Under the pieces are notes generated by a model. It saw only the letters and a list, made by a program, of their open reading frames with translations, was not told the origin of the DNA and ran no database searches. A stretch of DNA of 10,856 nucleotides, from the NCBI GenBank assembly GCA_043744805.1, contig JAYTTZ010000049.1, positions 1 through 10,856 of the forward strand, in the 5' to 3' direction. The position numbers and the translations under genes were made by a program. Of this stretch, positions 1 through 6,451 are shown one piece after another. Origin of the DNA: Ga0077536 sp043744805. Its GTDB lineage: Bacteria; Pseudomonadota; Gammaproteobacteria; Ga0077536. The number at the start of each line of letters is the position of its first letter. The first letter of the stretch is position 1.

Positions 1-2
1 TC

Positions 3-2264
3 GATCTGGGCGTAAACGCCAACCTCGAGTACCGCCCGGATCGCCTGCGCGCGACCCTGGAAGGCCTGTCGGTGCGTTCGCGTGGACAGTCGCTCATCAG
101 CGGTCGACTTGGGTTGGGTCGGTCGCTGAAAGGCGCAGCCTTGAGTGCTGAAGGCAAGCTGGCCCTGGACGCCAACCAGCTGCTCCGCCAACCCGCGCTG
201 GCGGGGCTGATGGGCGGTAGGCCACTCGGCCTGAAGGTGGATGCTGATCTCGATTTCGGCCTCGACTATGCCGCGCCCAAGCTCACCGTGCAGCGACTCG
301 ATCTTGGATTGCGCACCGACCGCAAGGCGAACCTGCGTCTGCGCGCCGAGCCGGGTCTCGAAGTCCTCACCACGCTCGTCCCCGCCGAGCAGTACGCCAG
401 GGCGGTGGTGGGCACGGCCAACCTGGAAATCCGGGATTTTTCCTCCGAAGTCCTGAACCTGCTGGCGCCGGTCGCAGGCGTGGGCTTCAGTAACTTCAGC
501 GCCGCGTTCAAGCTGAAGTCCGATGGCACCACCCTGCACGCCGACAGCAGCGCACCGCTACGGCTCGAGTCGGTGCGCCTCGCCACCAATGGCAAGCCAC
601 TGCTCGATCCGTTCAACGTGGAAATCGCCGCCCAGGTGGACGCCACGGGCCGCGTCCTCGCCCTCGACATCACGCGCCTGCAACTGGCTTTTGCACGCGC
701 GGCGGCGCCAGCGCTCGAGGCAAGCTTCAGGGCAGAGGTGCAACCGGATGAAGCCGTGCCCCTGAAGTCGCTCAAGCTGGCACTCTCGGCGGCCCTGCCG
801 CAGTGGTTGTCGCAGCCGGCGGTGATGCCGGGCCACCAGCTGACGGCCGGCACGCTGGCCGCGAAAATCGACGTCACGGTAAACCGCGAACTCACCGCGC
901 GGCTCGCCTTCGACGGCCTGGCCGGGCGCAAGCCGCTCGGCATCAATACCCTCGAATTGCCCGTGACCGGCGAGGTCACGGCCGATGGGCGCGGTTTCAA
1001 GTTCACTGCGCCGGTAATTGCGCGCGGCAAGTCGGGCGCGAGCAACGCGACCCTCGATGCGCGCTTCGCGCCCGATGAAACGGAAACCCCGCTGCTTGAT
1101 CTCCGCCTGAACAGCACGGTGTTCTACCTGAACGATCTCCTGAGCGCTCTGGCCAACATCGCCCCACCGGCGCCAGCAGCAGTGCCGGTGGAAGACCCTG
1201 AAGGGAAAGCCCCCGCCGCCGTGGCCGCGACCCCGCTCAACGAAGCGCGGGATGCGCACGCCGGCTGGGACGTGCTGCCTTATGGCACTCGCCTGCGGTT
1301 CGATATCGACAAGCTCTACTACACCGACTACCTCGCCTTCGATGCGGTGGGCGGCGAACTGAACGTGCGCAGGCGGCGGCTGGAATTGAGCGACTTCACG
1401 GCCCGGTTCCACGCCAGCCCGATCACGCTCGACGGTGGGTTGCGCTTCAAAGCGGAAGCCCCGCAGCCCTACACCCTGGCGCTGACGGGCAAGGTGAAGG
1501 ACTTCGACCTGCAGACGTTCTCCAGCGAACTCGTGCCGGGCGAGAAGCCCCAGGTGGAGGGGCTCTTCAGCGTGGACATGGACGCCTCGGGGGAGATGCC
1601 CAACCTGGGCCAGTTGCGCAACCGTGCGTACTTCGACATCCACATGACCAGCCGCGACGGGGTGTTCCGGCCGCTGCCACCCTCGAGCCCCTTGCTGATC
1701 GGGGCGTCCGAAGTGCTGGGGATCGTGGGTGAGGGCCTTTCGTATGCACCGACCGGTGGCTTCGGCGCGGGTGCCGTCGCGCGCCTGGTGAACTACATCT
1801 CGCGCATCGACTACGACCTGATTGAAATCCGCGTTCGCCGCGGCAAGTCGAAGCGGGTGCGGCTCTCGCGCTTCCTGATGCAGAGCCCCACCGTGTTGAT
1901 GAGCGCCAGGGGCGGCGTGGACTACGTGCCGGGCAAGGACCTGCTGGACAGTCCGCTGGACCTCAAGGGTTCGCTCAACATGCTAGGCCGCGGGGCAGCC
2001 ATCCTTTACAGCATGGATCTCATGCGTGAAGGACGTGATGACTACGGCTATTTCCAGGGACCGGAATTTCTCGTCAGCGGCACGCCAGCAGCGCCGGAAT
2101 CCAACTTTTCGGCCATCATCGAGCAGGCGGGTGAAGGGACCTTGAAGGGCGGGATCACGCGGCCACTGTCCGGGCTCATCGGAAACCTGAAATACCGCTG
2201 GTTCGGGCCGAACGAGAAACCGCAGGTGGCCTTGCCGCCCGAAGGCGCGGACGCGAAGGAGTAA
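3..2264 (+). CDS. AsmA-like envelope protein, C-terminal part (5' end outside the window)
   Basis: The reading frame is open from base 3 with sensible protein before the first internal GTG (72), so the gene enters from outside and about 753 residues are visible. The protein is a long series of beta-rich segments of the form 'xLxGxLxxx', as in the AsmA/YhdP/TamB superfamily. A Pro/Ala-rich linker (about 1160-1250) precedes a C-terminal module that resembles the AsmA-like C-terminal region, with FDLQTFSSEL, a 'GLFSVDMDASGE' stretch and a conserved-looking GRGAAILYSMD segment near 1987-2020. Family members are anchored in the inner membrane by an N-terminal helix, span the periplasm, and are linked to phospholipid transport or outer-membrane assembly. 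The N-terminal anchor is not in view. No paralogue is named because AsmA-family members are hard to separate from C-terminal sequence alone. The gene is followed at once by a hairpin and a convergent gene, so it is probably last in its transcript. Confidence 0.8.
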   Translation, partial: DLGVNANLEYRPDRLRATLEGLSVRSRGQSLISGRLGLGRSLKGAALSAEGKLALDANQLLRQPALAGLMGGRPLGLKVDADLDFGLDYAAPKLTVQRLDLGLRTDRKANLRLRAEPGLEVLTTLVPAEQYARAVVGTANLEIRDFSSEVLNLLAPVAGVGFSNFSAAFKLKSDGTTLHADSSAPLRLESVRLATNGKPLLDPFNVEIAAQVDATGRVLALDITRLQLAFARAAAPALEASFRAEVQPDEAVPLKSLKLALSAALPQWLSQPAVMPGHQLTAGTLAAKIDVTVNRELTARLAFDGLAGRKPLGINTLELPVTGEVTADGRGFKFTAPVIARGKSGASNATLDARFAPDETETPLLDLRLNSTVFYLNDLLSALANIAPPAPAAVPVEDPEGKAPAAVAATPLNEARDAHAGWDVLPYGTRLRFDIDKLYYTDYLAFDAVGGELNVRRRRLELSDFTARFHASPITLDGGLRFKAEAPQPYTLALTGKVKDFDLQTFSSELVPGEKPQVEGLFSVDMDASGEMPNLGQLRNRAYFDIHMTSRDGVFRPLPPSSPLLIGASEVLGIVGEGLSYAPTGGFGAGAVARLVNYISRIDYDLIEIRVRRGKSKRVRLSRFLMQSPTVLMSARGGVDYVPGKDLLDSPLDLKGSLNMLGRGAAILYSMDLMREGRDDYGYFQGPEFLVSGTPAAPESNFSAIIEQAGEGTLKGGITRPLSGLIGNLKYRWFGPNEKPQVALPPEGADAKE

Positions 2265-2268
2265 GGAT

Positions 2269-2296
2269 GACGCCGGGCTTGGGAATGCCCGGCGTC
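2269..2296. terminator. Hairpin between convergent genes
   Basis: A perfect 10-bp inverted repeat (GACGCCGGGC at 2269-2278, GCCCGGCGTC at 2287-2296) encloses an 8-base loop. It lies 4 bases after the AsmA-like stop and 6 bases from the end of the opposing gene at 2303, so it could end both transcripts. No T-run follows on either strand, so it is not a canonical intrinsic terminator. It may work with Rho or as a 3' end stabiliser. Confidence 0.6.
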
Positions 2297-2302
2297 GACA
2301 AC

Positions 2303-2773
2303 TCAGCTTGAGGCTGCGGCGGCCTGCACGGTGCCGTCGCTATTGAAGATATCCCGGTCGAGCTTCCATTCGCGACCTTCCTTCTTCCAGATCACGATGT
2401 ACTTGCCCACGTCGGCCACGGCGCCACCTTCGACGGTAAGCGAGTAGGTTCCGACCTCGATGGCCGTGGTGCCGGATGCGCTGACTTCCGCTGGCTTCAG
2501 TTTCGCTCCCTTGATCCCGGATGCCAACGCGGACTGCCAGAACGCGGTGATGGCTTTGGTGCCCTTGCAAGCCGGATGGCCGGGTGGCAAAAGCTTCGCG
2601 GTCTTCGTGTACAGCTTGCCAATCGCCACCGCGTCGCCAGTCGCGACGGCGGCGGAGAAGGTCTTGTAGGTTGCCTTGATCAGGTCGGTCACGGAGGCTT
2701 TGGCGGTCGGTGCTTTGGCCGTTACTGGCGCCTTCTTTGCCACGGCCTTTTTAGCCGTCTTCTTGGTTGCCAT
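2303..2773 (-). CDS. DUF4440/NTF2-like protein with histone-H1-like basic tail
   Basis: Predicted 156-residue protein. Residues 1-25 (MATKKTAKKAVAKKAP...) contain eight lysines among Ala, Thr, Val and Pro, like the tails of histone-H1-like and AlgP-type bacterial proteins. Residues 27-147 look like a SnoaL/NTF2-fold domain of the DUF4440 kind: a helix with SVTDLIKATYKTFSAA, then 'GTKAITAFWQ', and a final strand pair ending GKYIVIWKKEGREWKLDRDI followed by FNSD, which is typical of that family. No signal peptide is seen. The start is placed at 2773: an upstream in-frame ATG (2782) abuts the GGGAG ribosome-binding site with almost no spacing, while the ATG at 2773 has a 10-base gap and gives a typical MATKKT start. 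It is downstream of the RidA-like gene by 121 bases on the same strand. Family members include orphan ligand-binding proteins and ketosteroid-isomerase-like enzymes, so the function is open. The tail may bind nucleic acid or another polyanion (inference). Confidence 0.8.
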   Translation of the reverse strand: MATKKTAKKAVAKKAPVTAKAPTAKASVTDLIKATYKTFSAAVATGDAVAIGKLYTKTAKLLPPGHPACKGTKAITAFWQSALASGIKGAKLKPAEVSASGTTAIEVGTYSLTVEGGAVADVGKYIVIWKKEGREWKLDRDIFNSDGTVQAAAASS

Positions 2774-2894
2774 CTGCTTCATTCTCCCGGATAGAGTTGT
2801 TGATGCCGCGCCCGTTGCGCGGTGCCACTAGGATTGCGGGAAAAGTGTAGTCGACGCAATGCGCTCGCGTGTAGGTAATTTTTTGAGGTTGGCG

Positions 2895-3284
2895 CTAGAC
2901 GCGCGCGGCGATCAGTTCCACTTCAAGCAACCACTCGGGTTTAAGCAGCGCTGGCACGCAAATAGCGGTCGACGCAGGGCGATGCGCGCCGATGTGGCGC
3001 ACGCGCGCAGCCGCGTACGCAGGGTAGTTTTCGGTGCCTACCACGAAAGCCGTGAGCTTGACGATGTCGGTCACGGTCATGCCTGCATCGCGCAGGATCG
3101 CGAGGAGGTTCACCCACACCTGTTCGGCCTGCGCCTCGATCGTGCCTGGCGTGCTGCCGTCCGGTCGCAGCCCAATTTGGCCAGCGGTATGCAGCACGCG
3201 GGCACCCGGCGGGATGACCACCCCGTGGCTGTAGGCATTGTTGAACGGCTGCACGATGTCGACGGGATTCACGGTTGAGTTCAT
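2895..3284 (-). CDS. RidA/YjgF/UK114-family protein lacking the catalytic arginine
   Basis: A 129-residue protein, the usual RidA length. Recognisable parts are the early 'GVVIPPGARVLHTAGQIGL' strand (residues 21-39), the helix QAEQVWVNLLAILRDAGM (52-69), 'VTDIVKLTAFV' (71-81) and the C-terminal PEWLLEVELIA strand. Classical RidA enzymes hydrolyse reactive enamines/imines released by PLP enzymes, using an Arg in the motif P-A-R-S-x-V. Here that motif reads P-A-S-T-A-I, so Ser105 takes the place of the Arg, while the later Glu (Glu121) is kept. It therefore belongs with Rid-family members not expected to have standard imine deaminase activity. The start at 3284 has GAGGAG five bases upstream; a longer frame reaches 3485 but has no such site. 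The gene lies two genes away from a transaminase cluster, a suggestive setting for a Rid protein. Confidence 0.88.
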   Translation of the reverse strand: MNSTVNPVDIVQPFNNAYSHGVVIPPGARVLHTAGQIGLRPDGSTPGTIEAQAEQVWVNLLAILRDAGMTVTDIVKLTAFVVGTENYPAYAAARVRHIGAHRPASTAICVPALLKPEWLLEVELIAARV

Positions 3285-3304
3285 GGGGGCTCCTCGGCCT
3301 GTCC

Positions 3305-3324
3305 GGCCTCTTGGGTTGGAGGCC
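3305..3324. promoter_or_regulatory. Inverted repeat in the leader of the RidA-like gene
   Basis: GGCCTC (3305-3310) and GAGGCC (3319-3324) form a perfect 6-bp dyad with an 8-base spacer, about 20 bases upstream of the RidA-like start. It could be an operator or a small leader hairpin. The surrounding GGCC-rich sequence makes chance possible. Confidence 0.3.
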
Positions 3325-3491
3325 TGAGTGTGCGCAATCCCCGCGCGAATTGCAGTCACGATGATCCCGCGCAGGCCGGGCTGGCAGTGCCGGCGTGACG
3401 GGCTTTGATGCGCAAGCCCGCGGTCCGGTCCGTGTCTCGATTGCAGGGCGCCAGCACCTGGGTTGACCGCCGTGTCGTGGCCCACAACAGC

Positions 3492-3649
3492 ATAAGGAGA
3501 CCTGGTGTTCGCGGCCTCGATGCCTCCTCGACCTCCTCTACGGCCCCAGGTGGTACCGCCTGATGGTGGGACACCAGCCCCTTAACCGGGAGTTCGCCGA
3601 AACCTTCTCGCGGCTCGCGATTTCCGCGCTGAAGCCTTCCCGCGATTGA
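3492..3649 (+). pseudogene. Decayed C-terminal fragment of a TetR-type regulator
   Basis: Bases 3527-3649 read L-D-L-L-Y-G-P-R-W-Y-R-L-M-V-G-H-Q-P-L and continue to LAISALKPSRD and a TGA. This matches the last helices of many TetR/AcrR ligand-binding domains, where 'DLLYGPLxYRLLxGHxPL' is a familiar signature. No start codon, DNA-binding helix-turn-helix or long upstream frame accompanies it. In another frame, 3492-3524 reads I-R-R-P-G-V-R-G-L-D-A, which resembles the 'RGELRxDLDxE' segment that normally comes just before that signature, so a frameshift near 3525 probably separates the two pieces. Further upstream the similarity fades. The call as a regulator remnant is inference from remembered family signatures; the 5' limit is approximate. 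Confidence 0.6.
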
Positions 3650-3710
3650 GCTTCCGGCGGACGGCTCGCATGATGGTTGCCACTCGACCGACCCGGGGGA
3701 CCTGACCGCG

Positions 3711-4100
3711 ATGACCGACCGTTACCTGCAACTCAAGCGACTCGCCGACGATTTCACCGCCAGCTTCAACCGGCACGACCTCGACGCGACGATGGCGTTC
3801 TTCCGTGAGAACGCGGTCTACGAGGAAATGCACGGGCCGCGCCGCGAAGGCAAGGACGCCATCCGCAAGGCATTCGAGCCGCTCTTCTCACGCCGCTTCG
3901 GCACGCTGCGCTTCGTGGAGGACGACACCTTCATCGACGTAGCCGCCGGCAAGGTCATGGCGAGCTGGCAGCTGCACCTCACCCTGGACGGGAAGCCAGT
4001 GGTGCTGGGTGGCCTGGACCTGCTCTGGTTCGAGGGCGACCTGCTGGTGCGCAAGGCCACCTACTGCAAGGCGAAGGTGCCGCTCTACATCGAGGAATAG
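3711..4100 (+). CDS. SnoaL/NTF2-like protein (nuclear transport factor 2 family)
   Basis: A 129-residue protein. The order is that of the SnoaL-like fold: a first helix pair (YLQLKRLADDFTASFNRHDL, then ATMAFF, residues about 5-30), 'ENAVYEEMHGPRREGKDAI' with the typical G-x-x-x-I/A helix start, then beta strands ending VLGGLDLLWFEGDLLVRKAT. It is unlike the other NTF2-type protein at 2303-2773, since it has no basic tail and a different sequence. Members act as small isomerases, hydrolases, cyclases or ligand-binding proteins, and no catalytic set is obvious here. The start is the first ATG of the frame; the only ribosome-binding candidate is a G-rich stretch about 11 bases upstream, so translation initiation looks weak. 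It converges on the acyl-CoA dehydrogenase gene with a hairpin between. It follows the regulator remnant, so it may once have been controlled by it (inference). Confidence 0.82.
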   Translation: MTDRYLQLKRLADDFTASFNRHDLDATMAFFRENAVYEEMHGPRREGKDAIRKAFEPLFSRRFGTLRFVEDDTFIDVAAGKVMASWQLHLTLDGKPVVLGGLDLLWFEGDLLVRKATYCKAKVPLYIEE

Positions 4101-4109
4101 GGCGGCAGG

Positions 4110-4129
4110 GGCGCGTCGGGCGACGCGCC
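4110..4129. terminator. Hairpin between convergent genes
   Basis: Perfect 8-bp stem GGCGCGTC / GACGCGCC with the 4-base loop GGGC, in the 51-base gap between the stops of the SnoaL-like gene (4100) and the acyl-CoA dehydrogenase (4152). No T-tract follows on either strand. The position supports a shared transcription end. Confidence 0.6.
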
Positions 4130-4151
4130 ACGGAAGGTTCTGGCGTGGGCG

Positions 4152-5318
4152 CTAGTAGGACTTGGGCAGGCCGAGCACCCGTTCCGCGAGGTAGCACAGG
4201 ATGAGCTCGCGGCTCACCGGCGCAATGCGGGCGATCATGATTTCGCGCAGGTAGCGCTCCACGTGGTACTCCTTGGCGTAGCCCATGCCGCCGTGGGTCA
4301 TCACTGCAGTTTCGCAGGCGCGGAAGCCGGCTTCCGCCGCCATGTACTTCGCCGCGTTGGCGAATGCGCCGCACTCCTCCCCGGCGTCGTACATCGACGC
4401 CGCCTTGTAGGTCAGGAGATCCGCCGCTTCGAGTTCCGCCCAGTTCTTCGCCAACGGATGCTGGATGGCCTGGTTCTGGCCGATCGGTCGACCGAACACC
4501 ACGCGTTCACGGGCGTAGTTGGTGGCACGTGCGAGGGCCGCGCGGCCAAGACCCACCGCCTCACCGGCAAGCAGGATGCGCTCCGGATTGAGGCCGTGGA
4601 GGATGTAGTGGAAGCCCCTGCCTTCCTCGCCGATGAGGTCTTCCTTCGGCACTGGCATGCCGTCGTAGAACACCGTGTTGGAGTCCACCGCCTTGCGGCC
4701 CATCTTGGCGATTTCACGCACTTCGGCGTAGCGCTTGTCGAGGTCCGTATAGAAGAGGCTGAGACCCTCGGTCTTTTTCTTGCACTGATCCTTGGGGGTG
4801 GTGCGCGCGAGCAGCAGGACCTTGTTGGCGCGCTGGGCCATCGAGGTCCAGATCTTCTGGCCATGGATGACGTAACCCGTGGCAGTGCGTTCCGCGCGGG
4901 TATCGAGGCTGGTGGTGTCGAGGCCGGCGTTGGGTTCGGTCACGCCAAAGCAGGCCTTGTCCTGGCCTTTGATGAGGGGCGGCAGCATGCGCGCCTTCTG
5001 TTCCTCGCTGCCGAACACCACCACGGGGTTGAGGCCAAAGATGTTGAGGTGGATGGCCGAAGCCCCGGTGAGGCCGGCACCCGAGCCCGAGACCGCCTGC
5101 ATCACGATCGTGCTTTCCGTGACGCCGAGGCCAGAGCCGCCCACGGCTTCCGGCATCGCGATGCCAAGCCAGCCACCGGCCACGATCTCGGCGACGAATT
5201 CCTCCGGATAGTGGCCTTCGTTGTCGCAATTCAGCCAGTAGTCCGCGTCGAAATTGGCGCACAGCCTGGTGATGGCATCGCGGATGGAGAGCTGGTCTTC
5301 TGAAAGGTGAAAGTCCAT
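4152..5318 (-). CDS. Acyl-CoA dehydrogenase family flavoenzyme
   Basis: A 388-residue protein, normal for the family. It carries the FAD-site motif FGVTEPNAGLDTTS (residues 124-137), IWTSMA (156-161), the mid-domain DLIGEEGRGFHYILHGLNPE followed by R (228-248), the ARERVVFGRPIGQNQAIQHP stretch (269-288) and GGMGYAKEYHVERYLRE (343-359). Such enzymes oxidise acyl-CoA thioesters to enoyl-CoA and pass electrons to ETF. In short- and medium-chain enzymes the catalytic Glu sits in I-Y-E-G-T; here that segment is I-A-P-V-S, so the Glu is missing. A Glu in the 'GLxxER' helix (Glu247), where isovaleryl-CoA and long-chain dehydrogenases have their base, is present and is the likely base (inference). 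The start at 5318 is chosen for AGGA six bases upstream and for MDFHLSEDQ, a normal family N-terminus; the frame runs 50 codons further upstream without family sequence. It is divergent from the transaminase gene across 148 bases. Confidence 0.93.
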   Translation of the reverse strand: MDFHLSEDQLSIRDAITRLCANFDADYWLNCDNEGHYPEEFVAEIVAGGWLGIAMPEAVGGSGLGVTESTIVMQAVSGSGAGLTGASAIHLNIFGLNPVVVFGSEEQKARMLPPLIKGQDKACFGVTEPNAGLDTTSLDTRAERTATGYVIHGQKIWTSMAQRANKVLLLARTTPKDQCKKKTEGLSLFYTDLDKRYAEVREIAKMGRKAVDSNTVFYDGMPVPKEDLIGEEGRGFHYILHGLNPERILLAGEAVGLGRAALARATNYARERVVFGRPIGQNQAIQHPLAKNWAELEAADLLTYKAASMYDAGEECGAFANAAKYMAAEAGFRACETAVMTHGGMGYAKEYHVERYLREIMIARIAPVSRELILCYLAERVLGLPKSY

Positions 5319-5396
5319 CTTGATTCCTGTTGTTGGTCGACTTGGCCGGAGACTTTGGCCCGAACCTTCGCCCCGACACGCCGACCCTGTCAAGGT

Positions 5397-5408
5397 GAGC
5401 GGCCGCTC
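5397..5408. promoter_or_regulatory. Perfect palindrome in the divergent intergenic region (operator candidate)
   Basis: GAGCGGCCGCTC is a perfect 12-bp palindrome close to the middle of the 148-base gap between the acyl-CoA dehydrogenase and the transaminase. On the minus strand it stands three bases upstream of TTGACA (5393-5388), although no good -10 follows. Position and symmetry suggest a regulator site shared by both genes. The palindrome is entirely G/C-rich and short, so chance is possible. Confidence 0.33.
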
Positions 5409-5466
5409 GCGAAAGCGCCTGCGCAGGGCCAGGATTGACACCTCCAAACGCCGGACGGGTTGAGAC

Positions 5467-6372
5467 ATGGAAGACGGTTACCAGGCAGGCTGTGCCTTCA
5501 TCGAAGGCGCGTACGTTCCCATCGACGAGGCCCGCATCTCGATCCTCGACATGGGATTTTCCCGCTCGGACTGCACCTACGACGTGGTCGCGGTCTGGCA
5601 GGGGGGGTTCTTCCGCCTGACCGACCACCTCGACCGCTTCGCGCGCAGTTGCGAGCGCCTGCAACTCGCGACCCCGCCGCGGGAAACCATCGCCGCAGTC
5701 CTCCACGAGTGCGTGCGCAAGAGCGGCCTGCGGGACGCCTACGTCGAGATGATCGCGACCCGCGGCGTGCCCGAATCCGGTGAACGCAACCCGCGCCGCG
5801 TCAGGAACCGCTTCCATGCCTACGCCATCCCCTACGTCTGGATTTCGCGCCTGGACCAACAGGCGCAGGGGCTGCACCTCGTGGTGGCGCGGAGCGTCGA
5901 ACGCATCTCCCCCCGGGCCATCGATCCGACGGTCAAGAATTTCCATTGGGGGGATCTGGTGCGGGGCGCGTTCGAAGCGCAGGACCGGGGCGGTGACACG
6001 GCGGTGCTGGTCGACGCCAATGGCTTCGTGACCGAAGGCCCGGGCTTCAACCTCTTTGCCTGCTATCGCGGCCAGTTGCTCACGCCGGCCGATGGCGTGC
6101 TCCACGGCATCACCCGCCAGACGGTCCTTGAGCTGGCGGCGACGGAACCCGTGCAGGTGCGGGTGGGGCGGCTCGAGCCCTCGCTACTGGCGGACGCCAG
6201 CGAGATCTTCATCACCAGCACGGCCGGCGGCATCATGCCGGTGACGATCCTGGACGGGCAGCCGGTGGGGGAGGGCGTGCCGGGCCCGCTCACCCTGCGC
6301 CTGCGCGAGCGCTACTGGGAAGCGCACCGGGGCGGCGGCTGGGTGGCGCCGGTCGACTACGGCCGGGGCTGA
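5467..6372 (+). CDS. Fold-type IV PLP aminotransferase, (R)-selective amine transaminase-like
   Basis: A 301-residue class IV PLP enzyme. The N-terminal part has FIEGAYVPIDEARISILDMG (11-30), then RSDCTYDVVAVW (33-44) and FFRLTDHLDRF (48-58). The catalytic lysine is Lys157 in AIDPTVKNFHWGDLVRG (151-167), the cofactor-binding Glu is Glu190 in VTEGPGFN, and the phosphate-side loop is STAGGIMP (251-258). These blocks and their spacing follow the (R)-amine transaminases known from Arthrobacter (ATA-117 type) and Aspergillus, which move an amino group between chiral amines and pyruvate/alanine, more closely than D-amino-acid transaminase, IlvE or aminodeoxychorismate lyase. Arg33 stands where those enzymes have His. 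Cytoplasmic, no signal peptide. No strong ribosome-binding site precedes the ATG. It is the first gene of a co-directional run, with 79 bases to the next. Activity and natural substrate are inferred from family resemblance only. Confidence 0.87.
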   Translation: MEDGYQAGCAFIEGAYVPIDEARISILDMGFSRSDCTYDVVAVWQGGFFRLTDHLDRFARSCERLQLATPPRETIAAVLHECVRKSGLRDAYVEMIATRGVPESGERNPRRVRNRFHAYAIPYVWISRLDQQAQGLHLVVARSVERISPRAIDPTVKNFHWGDLVRGAFEAQDRGGDTAVLVDANGFVTEGPGFNLFACYRGQLLTPADGVLHGITRQTVLELAATEPVQVRVGRLEPSLLADASEIFITSTAGGIMPVTILDGQPVGEGVPGPLTLRLRERYWEAHRGGGWVAPVDYGRG

Positions 6373-6401
6373 AAGTCCTGCACTGCGCCCGGCAAAGCCT
6401 C

Positions 6402-6410
6402 TGGTATGCT
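6402..6410 (+). promoter_or_regulatory. Extended -10 promoter candidate for the DUF336 gene
   Basis: TGG followed by TATGCT fits the extended -10 form TGnTATAAT (four of six matches plus the TG). It would start a transcript near 6417, giving a leader of about 35 bases before the ATG at 6452. No clear -35 is present, which is acceptable for extended -10 promoters. If real, the three downstream genes can be expressed separately from the transaminase. Confidence 0.4.
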
Positions 6411-6451
6411 GCGGCCAGCCCTGACTACTCCAAAAGAAGAAGGAGATCCCC

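Noticed and set aside
558..1643. 361-codon frame on the - strand
   Set aside because: Antisense to the AsmA-like gene, with a repetitive Arg/Gly/His/Val shadow composition and no recognisable domain.
2774..2782. Upstream ATG of the DUF4440-like gene
   Set aside because: It is practically in contact with the GGGAG ribosome-binding site; the ATG nine bases later has workable spacing and a typical N-terminus.
3285..3485. Longer version of the RidA-like protein starting at 3485
   Set aside because: The extra 67 residues look non-coding, RidA proteins are about 130 residues long, and the ATG at 3284 has a good ribosome-binding site.
4263..5303. Long open frame (346 codons) on the + strand
   Set aside because: It is antisense to the well-supported acyl-CoA dehydrogenase; its composition (His/Val/Arg/Gly-rich) is that of a GC-rich shadow frame and there is no family motif.
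5435..5440. Perfect TTGACA as -35 of the transaminase gene
   Set aside because: At 17-18 bases spacing the -10 position is GGTTGA-like and the start point would fall at or after the ATG at 5467.
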